Assembly (NCBI RefSeq): GCF_030519375.1
Contig: NZ_JAUMKB010000011.1
Location: 62,001-126,000 of the forward strand
Source: Mucilaginibacter tolerans
GTDB lineage: Bacteria > Bacteroidota > Bacteroidia > Sphingobacteriales > Sphingobacteriaceae
DNA length: 64,000 bases
Direction of reading: 5' to 3'
Position 1 is the first letter of the stretch, and each line of letters opens with the position of its first letter. The notes under the pieces are model-generated. The model worked only from the letters and a program-made list of their open reading frames with translations, searched no databases and was not told the origin of the DNA. The position numbers were made by a program, and so were the translations under genes. Below are positions 45,436 to 53,914 of this stretch, piece by piece.

Positions 45436-45795
45436 TTATAAAGTTTTATGCAAAGCCAGCGGGTTAGGATAGTTGTCGCTTTGATCTTCGGCCACATTGT
45501 CCAGGCATTTAAAGTCTTTCTCTATCAGTAGATAAAGCTGACCATCATTGTTTTCAAAACCTACCCGGTCTGTCGAGGCCCACTCTTCTGCCATTGCATT
45601 TGGCATAAACAGGGTGATCTTATTATTCTGAAAATTTGCCGTTAATTGATCGACAGACGCGCTCTTTACGGCATATACCAGTGATTGCTCACCAAAATTG
45701 ATAATTTCTGCTATATAACCCTCTTTTGAGAAGGTATCGACATCTGTTTTTGTGAGCCGATAGCGTAAACTATTGCCTTTTATACGGATTTTCAT
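45436..45795 (-). CDS. Small conserved protein next to sirohaem methyltransferase (possibly DUF7009)
   Basis: A 119-residue soluble protein (MKIRIKGNSLRYRLTKTDVDTF, then LVYAVKSASVDQLTANFQNN and ITLFMPNAMAEEWASTDRVG) that looks like a beta-rich Bacteroidota family, perhaps DUF7009. It is 5 bases from the sirohaem methyltransferase gene, so it is translated from the same mRNA at the edge of the nitrate cluster. The role is unknown; a small factor for sirohaem or nitrite reductase maturation is speculation. Confidence 0.75.
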   Translation of the reverse strand: MKIRIKGNSLRYRLTKTDVDTFSKEGYIAEIINFGEQSLVYAVKSASVDQLTANFQNNKITLFMPNAMAEEWASTDRVGFENNDGQLYLLIEKDFKCLDNVAEDQSDNYPNPLALHKTL

Positions 45796-45800
45796 GAATT

Positions 45801-46541
45801 CTAACTGTTTATTTGTGAATGAAGGCTAACTACGTCGCCGATAATAATAATAGCGGGGTATGTCAAATTATGTTTGGCGGCCATTTCCGGTAGATCTTTT
45901 ACAACTCCGGTTACAGATTTTTGCTGTGGGAGCGAAGCATGTTGAATAATAGCTGCGGGGGTTGAACCCCTTTTTTCTTTTATATAGGTATCGGCAATGG
46001 TTTCAATTTGTTTCATGCCCATGTAAATAACCACCGTCGCATTGCTTTGCATGGCCAGCCTGAGATCCGACGATAAAGTGCCGTCTTTTTTTGTTCCGGT
46101 TATGATCCATATACCTTCACTTATGGCGCGATGGGTTAACGGGATGTCCTCCAAACCCGATGCCTGCATACTGGTTATCCCTGGAATAAAATGTGTTTTG
46201 ATGCCATTTGCCCTGGCATATAGTACCTCTTCAAACCCCCGGCCAAATATAAAGGGATCACCTCCTTTGAGTCTCACTACCTTGCCTTTTGCAAAAGCGA
46301 AATGTTTTATCATTTCGTGTATCTCTTCCTGAGAAGTATAATTGCCGTAAGGTTGTTTGCCTACATATATTTTTTCGCATTCAGGTTTTGAAAGATTTAG
46401 TAACTCCTTATTAGCCAGGTTGTCGTAAAGAATCACATCTGCTTCCTGCAAAATCCGGTACCCTTTCACTGTAATCAATTCCGGGTCGCCCGGACCTGCA
46501 CCCAAAACAAATAATTCAGGAAATATTTCTTTTTCTTTCAT
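45801..46541 (-). CDS. cobA: Uroporphyrinogen-III C-methyltransferase (sirohaem synthesis)
   Basis: A 246-residue SUMT. The SAM-binding motifs LGAGPGDPELITVKG, VRLKGGDPFIFGRG and GITSMQASGLEDIPLTHR are intact, and the length is that of a stand-alone methyltransferase without CysG dehydrogenase/chelatase parts. It converts uroporphyrinogen III to precorrin-2, the first step to sirohaem, the cofactor of NirB. It is divergent from nirB across 309 bases, sharing a regulatory region. A TATTTTTG box (minus strand, 46621-46628) may be its -7 element. Confidence 0.93.
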   Translation of the reverse strand: MKEKEIFPELFVLGAGPGDPELITVKGYRILQEADVILYDNLANKELLNLSKPECEKIYVGKQPYGNYTSQEEIHEMIKHFAFAKGKVVRLKGGDPFIFGRGFEEVLYARANGIKTHFIPGITSMQASGLEDIPLTHRAISEGIWIITGTKKDGTLSSDLRLAMQSNATVVIYMGMKQIETIADTYIKEKRGSTPAAIIQHASLPQQKSVTGVVKDLPEMAAKHNLTYPAIIIIGDVVSLHSQINS

Positions 46542-46850
46542 TTTTTACCAAAAAAGTGGCTGATAAGTCTTTCAATTGAAGTTTTTCTAAACAAAACGCT
46601 CATTTATTTTGTGTTATTTACAAAAATAGTCGTTTAAAAGTGATTTATGTTATAAAAAAATTGCAAAAATTGAGTCTTTTGCCTTGAAAATATTATTAAT
46701 ATCATAAAAATGATGATAAAAATGAATTTTTTGCTCTTAAAATATGGTAATAGTCATTTTATTCCGTAATATTGTTACAGTAAATGCATTTATGGTCGCA
46801 ACTTAGATGTGTTTAGAATAAAATTTGCTTTAACATTTAAAAAGACCGTT
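46542..46850. promoter_or_regulatory. Divergent control region of cobA and nirB
   Basis: A 309-base AT-rich gap. It holds a palindrome GTAATATTGTTAC (46766-46778) about 45 bases upstream of the start expected from a TAGATGTG -7-like box (46804-46811), a class-II activator position for nirB. It also holds a minus-strand -7 box for cobA. The Crp/Fnr regulator encoded beside nirD is the likely binder (inference). Confidence 0.45.
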
Positions 46851-49340
46851 ATGTCGAAACCAACCATTATAGTAGTTGGCAACGGTATGGTGGGATACAA
46901 GTTCTGTGAAAGACTTGTATCCAAATCATCCGGCTTCCAGATCATAGTTTTCGGAGAAGAGTCGCGCAGGGCCTATGACAGGGTTCATCTCAGCGAATAT
47001 TTTAACGGAAAATCAGCAGACGACCTTTCGATGTCATCTGAAACATGGTATGCTGATAACGGTATACAATTATATCTGGATGATCCTATCCAGGAAATCA
47101 ACCGCTCTGAAAAAACAATACATTCTTTAAAAGGACTGACCTTAAAGTATGATTACCTGGTTTTAGCAACCGGATCTTCGGCTTTTGTTCCTGATATTCC
47201 CGGAATTGAAAAGGACGGTGTATTTGTTTACCGTACTATCGACGATTTGGAGTTGATCAAAGCTTACGCCGCGCAAGCAAAATCTGGTGTGGTGATGGGG
47301 GGCGGGTTGTTGGGACTCGAGGCTGCAAAGGCATTGATAGATCTTGGGATTGCTGAAACCCATGTCGTTGAGTTTGCGCCGCGTTTAATGCCAAGGCAAA
47401 TTGATTCGGCAGGTAGTGCTATGCTGCAATCAAAGCTTAAACAATTGGGTTTGAATATCCATCTGAATAAAAGTACATCAGAAATTGCCGGCGATCATAA
47501 GATAGAATCTTTGAAATTTAATGATGATACCTCGCTGGTTGTAGATATGCTGGTTATTTCGGCGGGTATACGTCCGCGCGATGAACTTGCAAAACTTGCT
47601 GGTTTGCATACGGGAACCAGAGGTGGGATTGTAGTGAATGAAAAAATGCAGACCAGTGATGAGTCGATTTTTGCAATCGGCGAGTGTGCATTATACGATG
47701 GTATGATCTATGGCCTGGTAGCGCCTGGTTATGAGATGGCCGAAATTGTTGCTACTTATTTAATAGGCGGCGATAAGCATTTTCATGGCTATGATATGAG
47801 CACCAAGCTTAAGTTGATTGGTGTGGATGTAGCCAGCTTTGGTGATGCCTTTATTACTGAACCTGATTGCCGCACGATAATATTTGAAGATACCCACAAA
47901 GGCATATATAAACGTATTAACATCAGCAATGATGGAAAATACCTATTGGGTGGAATATTGGTAGGGGAAGCTGAAGCTTATAATATTTTACTCCAAACGG
48001 TTAATAATAGAATTATACTACCGCCAAATCCTGAAGATCTGATACTTGGTTCACGTGGCACTGAGGCTAGTGAAGGAGCAGGGGTAATGAGTCTGCCAGA
48101 TGATGCGCTGATATGCTCGTGCGAAGCGGTGAGTAAGGTAGCGATTTGTTCCGCTGTGAACGATGGCGCAACGTCAATTGATGGAATAAAGAAATGTACC
48201 AAAGCGGGTACTGGTTGTGGGGGATGTGTGCCTTTGGTAAAGGATTTGATAGCAGGAACGCTGAAAGCTAATGGTCAATATGTCAAAAATGTAATATGCG
48301 AGCATTTTGATTATTCGCGCCAGGAGTTGTATGATCTTGTCAAAATAAACAAGGTAAAAAATTACGACCTGGTACTCGACCATTTCGGTAAGGGAGACGG
48401 CTGTGAAGTGTGTAAGCCTGCAGTTGCCAGTATCCTCTCCAGTTTGTGGAATGATGTTATTGTAAAGCAGGATACCATTCAGGATAGCAACGACCGTTAC
48501 CTGGCTAATATTCAAAAAGGTGGCACTTATTCTGTTGTGCCGCGCATACCCGGCGGAGAAATTACGCCTGATAAGCTGATCGTAATAGGGCAGGTAGCTA
48601 AAAAATATGGTTTGTACACCAAAATAACCGGCGGCCAGCGTATTGATATGTTCGGTGCACATCTGAATGATCTGCCTGCCATCTGGGAGGAGCTGATTGA
48701 TGCGGGATTTGAAAGCGGCCATGCTTATGGCAAGGCTTTGCGTACGGTTAAAAGTTGCGTTGGAAGTACCTGGTGTCGTTTTGGCTTGCATGATAGTGTG
48801 TCATTTGCCATCGAGGTGGAAGATAGATATAAAGGCATACGAGCTCCTCATAAAATTAAAGGCGGTGTAAGCGGATGTATCCGTGAATGTGCTGAAGCTC
48901 AGTCAAAAGACTTTGGCATCATAGCTACCGAGAAGGGCTGGAACTTGTATGTGTGTGGTAATGGCGGGTCGAAACCGCAGCATGCGCAGCTTTTAGCCAC
49001 GGATATCGATAAGGAAACCTGTGTTAAATACCTGGACAGATTCCTGATGTTTTATATCAAAACAGCTGATCCGTTAACCCGTACTGCAACCTGGTTGAAT
49101 AAAATGGAGGGCGGTATGAGTTATCTGAAAAATGTGATCGTAAATGACAGTCTTGGTATTAACGATCAATTAGAAGAAGAGATGCAAGGCTTAATAGATA
49201 CTTACCATTGTGAGTGGAAAGAAGTGGTTGAAAATCCTGATCTGCGCAAACGTTTCGCTCACTTTGTTAATGCTCCGGAAGAAAAAGATCCGGCAGTGAA
49301 ATTTGAACCGATGCGCGACCAGGTGAAGGCGAAGTGGTAA
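46851..49340 (+). CDS. nirB: Nitrite reductase (NAD(P)H) large subunit
   Basis: An 829-residue NirB from the ATG at 46851 (MSKPTIIVVGNGMVGYKF); a frame 14 codons longer is unlikely. In order: FAD/NAD(P)H domain (GNGMVG near 10; second GGGLLGLEAAK), BFD-like [2Fe-2S] domain (CSCEAVSK ... CGGC near 420-465), a second Cys-rich segment, and the sirohaem/[4Fe-4S] domain with Cys636-x5-Cys642 and Cys676-x3-Cys680. It makes ammonium from nitrite in the cytoplasm with NirD. All cluster ligands are present. Confidence 0.96.
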   Translation: MSKPTIIVVGNGMVGYKFCERLVSKSSGFQIIVFGEESRRAYDRVHLSEYFNGKSADDLSMSSETWYADNGIQLYLDDPIQEINRSEKTIHSLKGLTLKYDYLVLATGSSAFVPDIPGIEKDGVFVYRTIDDLELIKAYAAQAKSGVVMGGGLLGLEAAKALIDLGIAETHVVEFAPRLMPRQIDSAGSAMLQSKLKQLGLNIHLNKSTSEIAGDHKIESLKFNDDTSLVVDMLVISAGIRPRDELAKLAGLHTGTRGGIVVNEKMQTSDESIFAIGECALYDGMIYGLVAPGYEMAEIVATYLIGGDKHFHGYDMSTKLKLIGVDVASFGDAFITEPDCRTIIFEDTHKGIYKRINISNDGKYLLGGILVGEAEAYNILLQTVNNRIILPPNPEDLILGSRGTEASEGAGVMSLPDDALICSCEAVSKVAICSAVNDGATSIDGIKKCTKAGTGCGGCVPLVKDLIAGTLKANGQYVKNVICEHFDYSRQELYDLVKINKVKNYDLVLDHFGKGDGCEVCKPAVASILSSLWNDVIVKQDTIQDSNDRYLANIQKGGTYSVVPRIPGGEITPDKLIVIGQVAKKYGLYTKITGGQRIDMFGAHLNDLPAIWEELIDAGFESGHAYGKALRTVKSCVGSTWCRFGLHDSVSFAIEVEDRYKGIRAPHKIKGGVSGCIRECAEAQSKDFGIIATEKGWNLYVCGNGGSKPQHAQLLATDIDKETCVKYLDRFLMFYIKTADPLTRTATWLNKMEGGMSYLKNVIVNDSLGINDQLEEEMQGLIDTYHCEWKEVVENPDLRKRFAHFVNAPEEKDPAVKFEPMRDQVKAKW

Positions 49341-49358
49341 TAGTCGTTGATCATTAGT

Positions 49359-49406
49359 TTATTATTATTATTATTTAGAGTTTAGGATTTAGCCTTTAGA
49401 GTTTAG
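49359..49406. repeat. (TTA)5 run and TTTAGAGTTTAG direct repeats between nirB and nirD
   Basis: Five TTA units (49359-49373) are followed by two copies of TTTAGAGTTTAG (49374-49385 and 49395-49406), 21 bases apart. The block sits in the 79-base gap between nirB and nirD and could alter spacing or mRNA structure by slippage. Confidence 0.6.
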
Positions 49407-49419
49407 AATTTATCACATT

Positions 49420-49770
49420 ATGGAAACAACAGTAGATATCGAATGGGTTTTAGCTTGCCATACAGATGATGTGCCGGTAAATGGCGGTGCCTGTATGAAA
49501 CATGGTGACGAGCAGATAGCGATTTATAACTTTTCAAGACGTAATGAGTGGTATGCGACGCAAAACCTGTGCCCGCATAAGCAGCAGATGGTGCTTTCGC
49601 GCGGTATGATAGGAAGTACCGGCGAGGATTGTACCCCTAAAGTAGCTTGCCCGTTTCATAAAAAGACATTCTCGTTATTGAGCGGTGAATGTTTATCGGG
49701 TGATGAATTTCAAATTAAAACTTACCCGGTAAAAGTAGTTGATAACAAAGTTTATGTAGGTATTGCCTGA
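49420..49770 (+). CDS. nirD: Nitrite reductase small subunit (Rieske-type)
   Basis: A 116-residue NirD. The Rieske fold is complete and, unlike the cluster-free E. coli NirD, both ligand pairs remain: CPH near residue 50 and CPFH near 85, separated by 23 residues, longer than usual. It supports NirB in electron transfer. It ends 2 bases before the convergent regulator gene. Confidence 0.92.
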   Translation: METTVDIEWVLACHTDDVPVNGGACMKHGDEQIAIYNFSRRNEWYATQNLCPHKQQMVLSRGMIGSTGEDCTPKVACPFHKKTFSLLSGECLSGDEFQIKTYPVKVVDNKVYVGIA

Positions 49771-49772
49771 GA

Positions 49773-50459
49773 TCAATTCCGGGCAAAATTAATAAGGGCT
49801 TCTTCATTAACGAAGCGGATATGTTTGCCAGACAAACTGATCAATTTATCATTCACCAGTTCGTTAATCATGCGGAATACTGTTTCATAAGTTGCGCCGG
49901 CGTAGGAGGCGAGATCTTGCCTGCTCAGATCAATATTAATAAAACCATCTTTAGTTGTACCAAACTGATTTTTTAATGCCAGCAATGCTTCAGCTACACG
50001 TCGTTTCACAGGCATGTGCGCCAGGTTGCGCATTCTTTTTTCCGATTCGCGCAGTTCGTCAGCAAAAAACATCAGCAACTGGTAAGTGAAATTAGTATTA
50101 ACTTTTAAAGTAGCTTCAAAAAACTCCATATCAAGATAGCAGATCACGCTCGGCTCTATGGCAGCCGCCGATATCGGATAAGTATTATTTTTACCTAATG
50201 CCCTATGGCCAAATACAGCACCTTCTCTTGCAAATCGTATAATTAATTCTTTTTCCTCATCCCATTTCTTATAAACTTTAACACTTCCGGAGAAAACAAA
50301 GTAAATTCCGGTCACAGGGTCGCCTTCTTTAAAGATTATTTCACCTTTTTTAACCTTAAAATTTTTTTTGTGTGCGGTTATTGCTGGTTTCCATTCGTTT
50401 AGACAGTTTTTGCATAAAAAACAGCTTTCAGAGTCGCAAATCGATTGCTTTTTCGTCAT
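49773..50459 (-). CDS. Crp/Fnr-family regulator with FNR-like cysteine cluster
   Basis: A 228-residue regulator: N-terminal Cys8, Cys13, Cys16 and Cys19, cyclic-nucleotide-binding beta-roll (30-130, with a further Cys107), dimer helix, and a C-terminal winged helix (SRQDLASYAGATYETVFRMINELV). The clustered cysteines plus Cys107 resemble the [4Fe-4S] ligand set of FNR (three near the N-terminus and one in the beta-roll), but spacing differs. It may sense oxygen or nitric oxide and control the nitrate genes. It converges on nirD, 2 bases from its stop. Confidence 0.9.
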   Translation of the reverse strand: MTKKQSICDSESCFLCKNCLNEWKPAITAHKKNFKVKKGEIIFKEGDPVTGIYFVFSGSVKVYKKWDEEKELIIRFAREGAVFGHRALGKNNTYPISAAAIEPSVICYLDMEFFEATLKVNTNFTYQLLMFFADELRESEKRMRNLAHMPVKRRVAEALLALKNQFGTTKDGFINIDLSRQDLASYAGATYETVFRMINELVNDKLISLSGKHIRFVNEEALINFARN

Positions 50460-50973
50460 TTTGTAATATTAATTGATTGTATTTCTAATTTATTGCAATA
50501 TTAATTAAACAAATTATAGTTTCTGAGCTTTTTATTGTAAAAATCAGGTGATTTTCATTGTATTTTTAATAAAAATTTGATGTCGATTTAATTTTTATGA
50601 CGTTTTGTGCCATTAATTCCATTTGCTAGATGCTTTTTTTATAAATATTTCTCAAATTTTACTTTGAAAATTTTAACAAAATCATATTATGTTAAAAATG
50701 AGTTGATGTATTTTTTGCATTTTCATAAAAAATGAACTTTTTTATGATTTATATCATAAAAGTATACCAAAAAACAAATACTTATTGGTACTAAAGGCTG
50801 TTTTTAATATATTTATGACAAAATAGAACACAAATTTTGAAGATTAAATAAAAATTTATGCCTATGACAGAAAAAGACTAAGATAAAAGACATAAAAAAG
50901 CCCTGCCGGGAGGTCGCATTCCCAGACAGGGTAAACAGTTTTCATTGCTTTAACAAATAAAAAACCAATTCAA
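50460..50973. promoter_or_regulatory. 514-base AT-rich control region of the regulator and the porin
   Basis: This gap is much more AT-rich than the genes. Visible are GTAATATTAATT and GCAATATTAATT repeats just upstream of the regulator (50463-50507), an inverted TACCAA/TTGGTA pair (50765-50770, 50785-50790) and the leader hairpin at 50901-50931. No ORF longer than a few codons is convincing. Confidence 0.5.
50901..50931 (+). ncRNA. Structured RNA leader before the porin gene
   Basis: Plus-strand sequence folds as CCCTG/CAGGG outer stem and GGGA/TCCC inner stem with a GGTCGCAT loop, 42 bases before the porin start. No T-run follows, so on the plus strand it is a leader element; read in reverse it has a T6 tail and would be a terminator for antisense transcripts. 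It does not match a riboswitch class I recognise. Confidence 0.5.
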
Positions 50974-52581
50974 ATGTATAAAAATGTAAGTCATTATTAC
51001 CTAATTTTTGCCATATTTTTAATTTCAGGCTTTTTCGGGTCGACAAAGGCGCAGGCGCAATATAGTTTAACTGGTCAATTGCGGGTCCGCGCTGAGGATC
51101 GTGACGGATACGGTAATCTAGTTTTATCGGGCGCAAAAAATGCAAACTTCATTTCTCAGAGAACCCGTCTAAATTTTGGTTATAAATGGGACCTTTTAAC
51201 TTTTGGTGTTAGTGTTCAGGATATAAGAGTTTGGGGGGCGGATGCTTCTACAATATCTCCCGCAGATGGTAGCCGTTTGGGGCTTCATGAAGGCTGGGCA
51301 GAGCTAACGCTAGCTAACAAAGCCGATACCAACATTAAATTCAAATTATTTGACCAGCTTTCTTTAAAGGTTGGACGACAGGAATTGATCTATGACGATT
51401 CACGCCTGATCGGCAATATAGATTGGTTACAACAAGCCCGTACGTTTGACATGGCTTTGCTGAAAGTTGTACACCATGGCTGGCAGGTGGACCTGGGTTA
51501 TGCATTTAACCAGAATACGGATGCTGCGGGTGTTACTAATAGCAACTATATACCCGGTAACCTGCCAGGATATGTAAAAAACAGCTTGGGTACTTTAGTT
51601 CCTGTTCCTGCAGGGCTTGTTCCATTGGCCGCTGGCGGTAGTGCAGCAAACAACAGTTCAAAAACTGGAACCCCTATTTATGCTAATCCACCCAGTACCA
51701 ACGGCGCAACGCAGGATTATAAATCTTTCGCCAGTTTATATATCAGTAAAAAGTTTGACCAAACTAAAGTTTCAGCGTTGTTCTTCAGCGACAATTTTGG
51801 AAAGTACAAGCTTGACTCAGTTGGAAGTGCAGCCACAGGTTATGTTTATGGAAGACGTTTTGTGCCCTCAGGCCCAAGTGACACTTATGACTATTCAACC
51901 AATAGGCGCTATACCTATGGCCTAATGGTTAGCCCGGTTTTCGGCAATGCTTCTGATTTTGGCAAAATTGCCATCCAGGCAGCCTATTACCGTCAGTCAG
52001 GTAAAGACAGGGATGGAAAAGATATGAATGCTTTTCATTATACCATCGCTGCCACTTATCAAAAAGACCGTTTTAGTATCACCCCAGGTTACGACGTGCT
52101 TTCGGGTACCAAGACCTCGGATATTGCTTTGGGCAAAGACAATGCATTTGATCCTTTATACGGTACTCCGCATAAGTTTTGGGGGTACATGGATTATTTC
52201 TATGCAGGTACCGGATCGCCCAAAGGCGGTTTGAGCAACCCTTACATAAAGTTCAAATACACCGCAAATGTATTCTCAGCAGGGATCGATCTTCACTCTT
52301 TCTCTTTAAACCAGGATATGAAAAAAGCTGATGGTACACTGGTAGGCAGAAACTTAGGTAAAGAAGGCGACCTGCAATTAAGTTATACTATGAACAAGTT
52401 TACCAATATTGAATTTGGCTATTCACTCATGAAAGCTACAGATAATATGCCTTTTGCCAAGGGGCAGGCAACAACTGATGCCGTGGCTGCAACTTTTGAC
52501 AAAACAGCGACATGGGCATACGTCATGATAAAATTCACCCCCGATTTCTTATATACTAAACCAGTTGCCATCAAACAATAA
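50974..52581 (+). CDS. Outer-membrane porin, alginate-export family, in the nitrate cluster
   Basis: A 535-residue exported barrel protein (signal peptide ending AQAQ). It follows the alginate_exp domain pattern: YSLTGQLRVRAEDRDGYGN, RTRLNFGYKWDLLTFGVSVQDIR, LKVGRQELIYDDSRLIGNIDWLQQARTFDM, many amphipathic strands, and a final aromatic strand (WAYVMIKFTPDF) near the C-terminus. It probably lets nitrate or nitrite cross the outer membrane. It is 30 bases upstream of nrtA and is the first gene of the long plus-strand operon. Confidence 0.88.
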   Translation: MYKNVSHYYLIFAIFLISGFFGSTKAQAQYSLTGQLRVRAEDRDGYGNLVLSGAKNANFISQRTRLNFGYKWDLLTFGVSVQDIRVWGADASTISPADGSRLGLHEGWAELTLANKADTNIKFKLFDQLSLKVGRQELIYDDSRLIGNIDWLQQARTFDMALLKVVHHGWQVDLGYAFNQNTDAAGVTNSNYIPGNLPGYVKNSLGTLVPVPAGLVPLAAGGSAANNSSKTGTPIYANPPSTNGATQDYKSFASLYISKKFDQTKVSALFFSDNFGKYKLDSVGSAATGYVYGRRFVPSGPSDTYDYSTNRRYTYGLMVSPVFGNASDFGKIAIQAAYYRQSGKDRDGKDMNAFHYTIAATYQKDRFSITPGYDVLSGTKTSDIALGKDNAFDPLYGTPHKFWGYMDYFYAGTGSPKGGLSNPYIKFKYTANVFSAGIDLHSFSLNQDMKKADGTLVGRNLGKEGDLQLSYTMNKFTNIEFGYSLMKATDNMPFAKGQATTDAVAATFDKTATWAYVMIKFTPDFLYTKPVAIKQ

Positions 52582-52611
52582 TTACCATAAATCAAACCAA
52601 CTATTAATTAT

Positions 52612-53835
52612 ATGCTGATGAAAAAATATATATATAACCATTCAAAATCCATTTTTTTATTGGGTTTGCTAATTGTACTTCTTGTTTCGGGGAGTTATGC
52701 AAATCCGCCCAAAAAAGTGGTCAAACTTGGATTTATTCCATTGACCGACTGTGCTCCATTAGTCATTGCGAAAGAAATGGGATTTTTTGCAAAGTATGGT
52801 GTTGATGTGCAATTATCCAAAGAAGCTTCATGGGCAGTTGTTCGCGATAAAATTTTAAATGGCGAGTTGGACGGGTCTCATTGTTTGTTTTCAATGCCAT
52901 TTTCAGTTTATACGGGCATTGGCGGTAAAGCAGGTTCAGAGATGAAAATTGCCATGACCTTAAACAACAACGGGCAGGCTATTACATTATCCAAAGATTT
53001 TTGCGGCTTAGTTGGCTTCAGGGATTTGAAAAAAGTAGCCGCAGCTATTAAGTCTGTAAAAGCCCGTAAGGAAGTAACCTTTGCCATGACATTCCCGGGC
53101 GGGACGCATGATATATGGTTAAGAAACTGGTTAGCTGCGTGTGGCGTAAATTCCAAATCTGTCGGAATTATAACTATTCCGCCTCCACAAATGGTAGCTA
53201 ACATGAAGGTTGATAATATGGAAGGCTTTAGTGTTGGGGAGCCATGGAATGGTGTTGCAGCATCGCAAGGCATTGGATTTACGCAAATATCGAGTCAGGA
53301 TATCTGGAAAAATCACCCTGAAAAGGCATTGGTAGTTAACAAAGCTTTTTCTGAATCAGATAAAGAAGACCTTAAAAATGTAATGAAAGCCCTTATTGAA
53401 GCTTGCAGATGGCTGGATGTGATGAGTAACCGCAAAAAGGCAGCTTTAATACTGAGCAAACCAATCTATGTAAATGCACCGGTGCAGGTTATCGAAGCCA
53501 GGTTAATGGGCTCTACAGAAATAGGCTGTGACCTTGGTGTTCAGAAATATAAAGATGATTACATGCTATTTTATAATAACGGTGTGGTGAATACGCCAAA
53601 AGTATCATACGGAATATGGTTTATGGCCCAGTACATGCGCTTTGGCATGATCAGTTCGGCGCCTAATTACCAGGAAGTTGCGGAGAAATTAATTATGACC
53701 GATTTGTATAATGAAGTGGCCAAAAGTATGAACGTACCTGTTCAGGAAGATATGAAGCCGTTCAAGACAAATCTGGAAACCATTGTTTTTGATCCAAAAA
53801 ACCCGGCACAATATATCGCCGGAGCAAAAAAATAG
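52612..53835 (+). CDS. nrtA: Nitrate ABC transporter substrate-binding protein
   Basis: A 407-residue periplasmic protein with a hydrophobic export signal (ending SGSYAN) but no lipobox. The NrtA/CmpA family shows in VKLGFIPLTDCAPLVIAKEMG, DKILNGELDGSHCLFSMPFSV and TFPGGTHDIWLRNWLAACGV. It binds nitrate/nitrite and delivers it to the NrtB permease. Start may be ATG 52612 or 52618. A strong hairpin follows the stop. Confidence 0.92.
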   Translation: MLMKKYIYNHSKSIFLLGLLIVLLVSGSYANPPKKVVKLGFIPLTDCAPLVIAKEMGFFAKYGVDVQLSKEASWAVVRDKILNGELDGSHCLFSMPFSVYTGIGGKAGSEMKIAMTLNNNGQAITLSKDFCGLVGFRDLKKVAAAIKSVKARKEVTFAMTFPGGTHDIWLRNWLAACGVNSKSVGIITIPPPQMVANMKVDNMEGFSVGEPWNGVAASQGIGFTQISSQDIWKNHPEKALVVNKAFSESDKEDLKNVMKALIEACRWLDVMSNRKKAALILSKPIYVNAPVQVIEARLMGSTEIGCDLGVQKYKDDYMLFYNNGVVNTPKVSYGIWFMAQYMRFGMISSAPNYQEVAEKLIMTDLYNEVAKSMNVPVQEDMKPFKTNLETIVFDPKNPAQYIAGAKK

Positions 53836-53854
53836 TAAGGATTGTGAGCAGGAT

Positions 53855-53896
53855 GGACAGATTTTGCCGGGTTAATGTGGCACGGCAAAATCTGCC
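53855..53896 (+). other. Intercistronic mRNA hairpin between nrtA and nrtB
   Basis: A perfect 12-bp stem (CAGATTTTGCCG 53858-53869 with CGGCAAAATCTG 53883-53894) and two more G-C pairs after a bulged A, with a 13-base loop. It lies 22 bases after nrtA and 21 before nrtB. There is no T-run, so it probably stabilises the nrtA message rather than terminating. Confidence 0.75.
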
Positions 53897-53914
53897 TGAT
53901 AAAACGAAAGAGAT

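Noticed and set aside
48174..48791. 205-codon open frame antisense to nirB
   Set aside because: It lies wholly opposite the conserved sirohaem domain of NirB, has no recognisable domain or upstream signals, and its length follows from the codon use of nirB.
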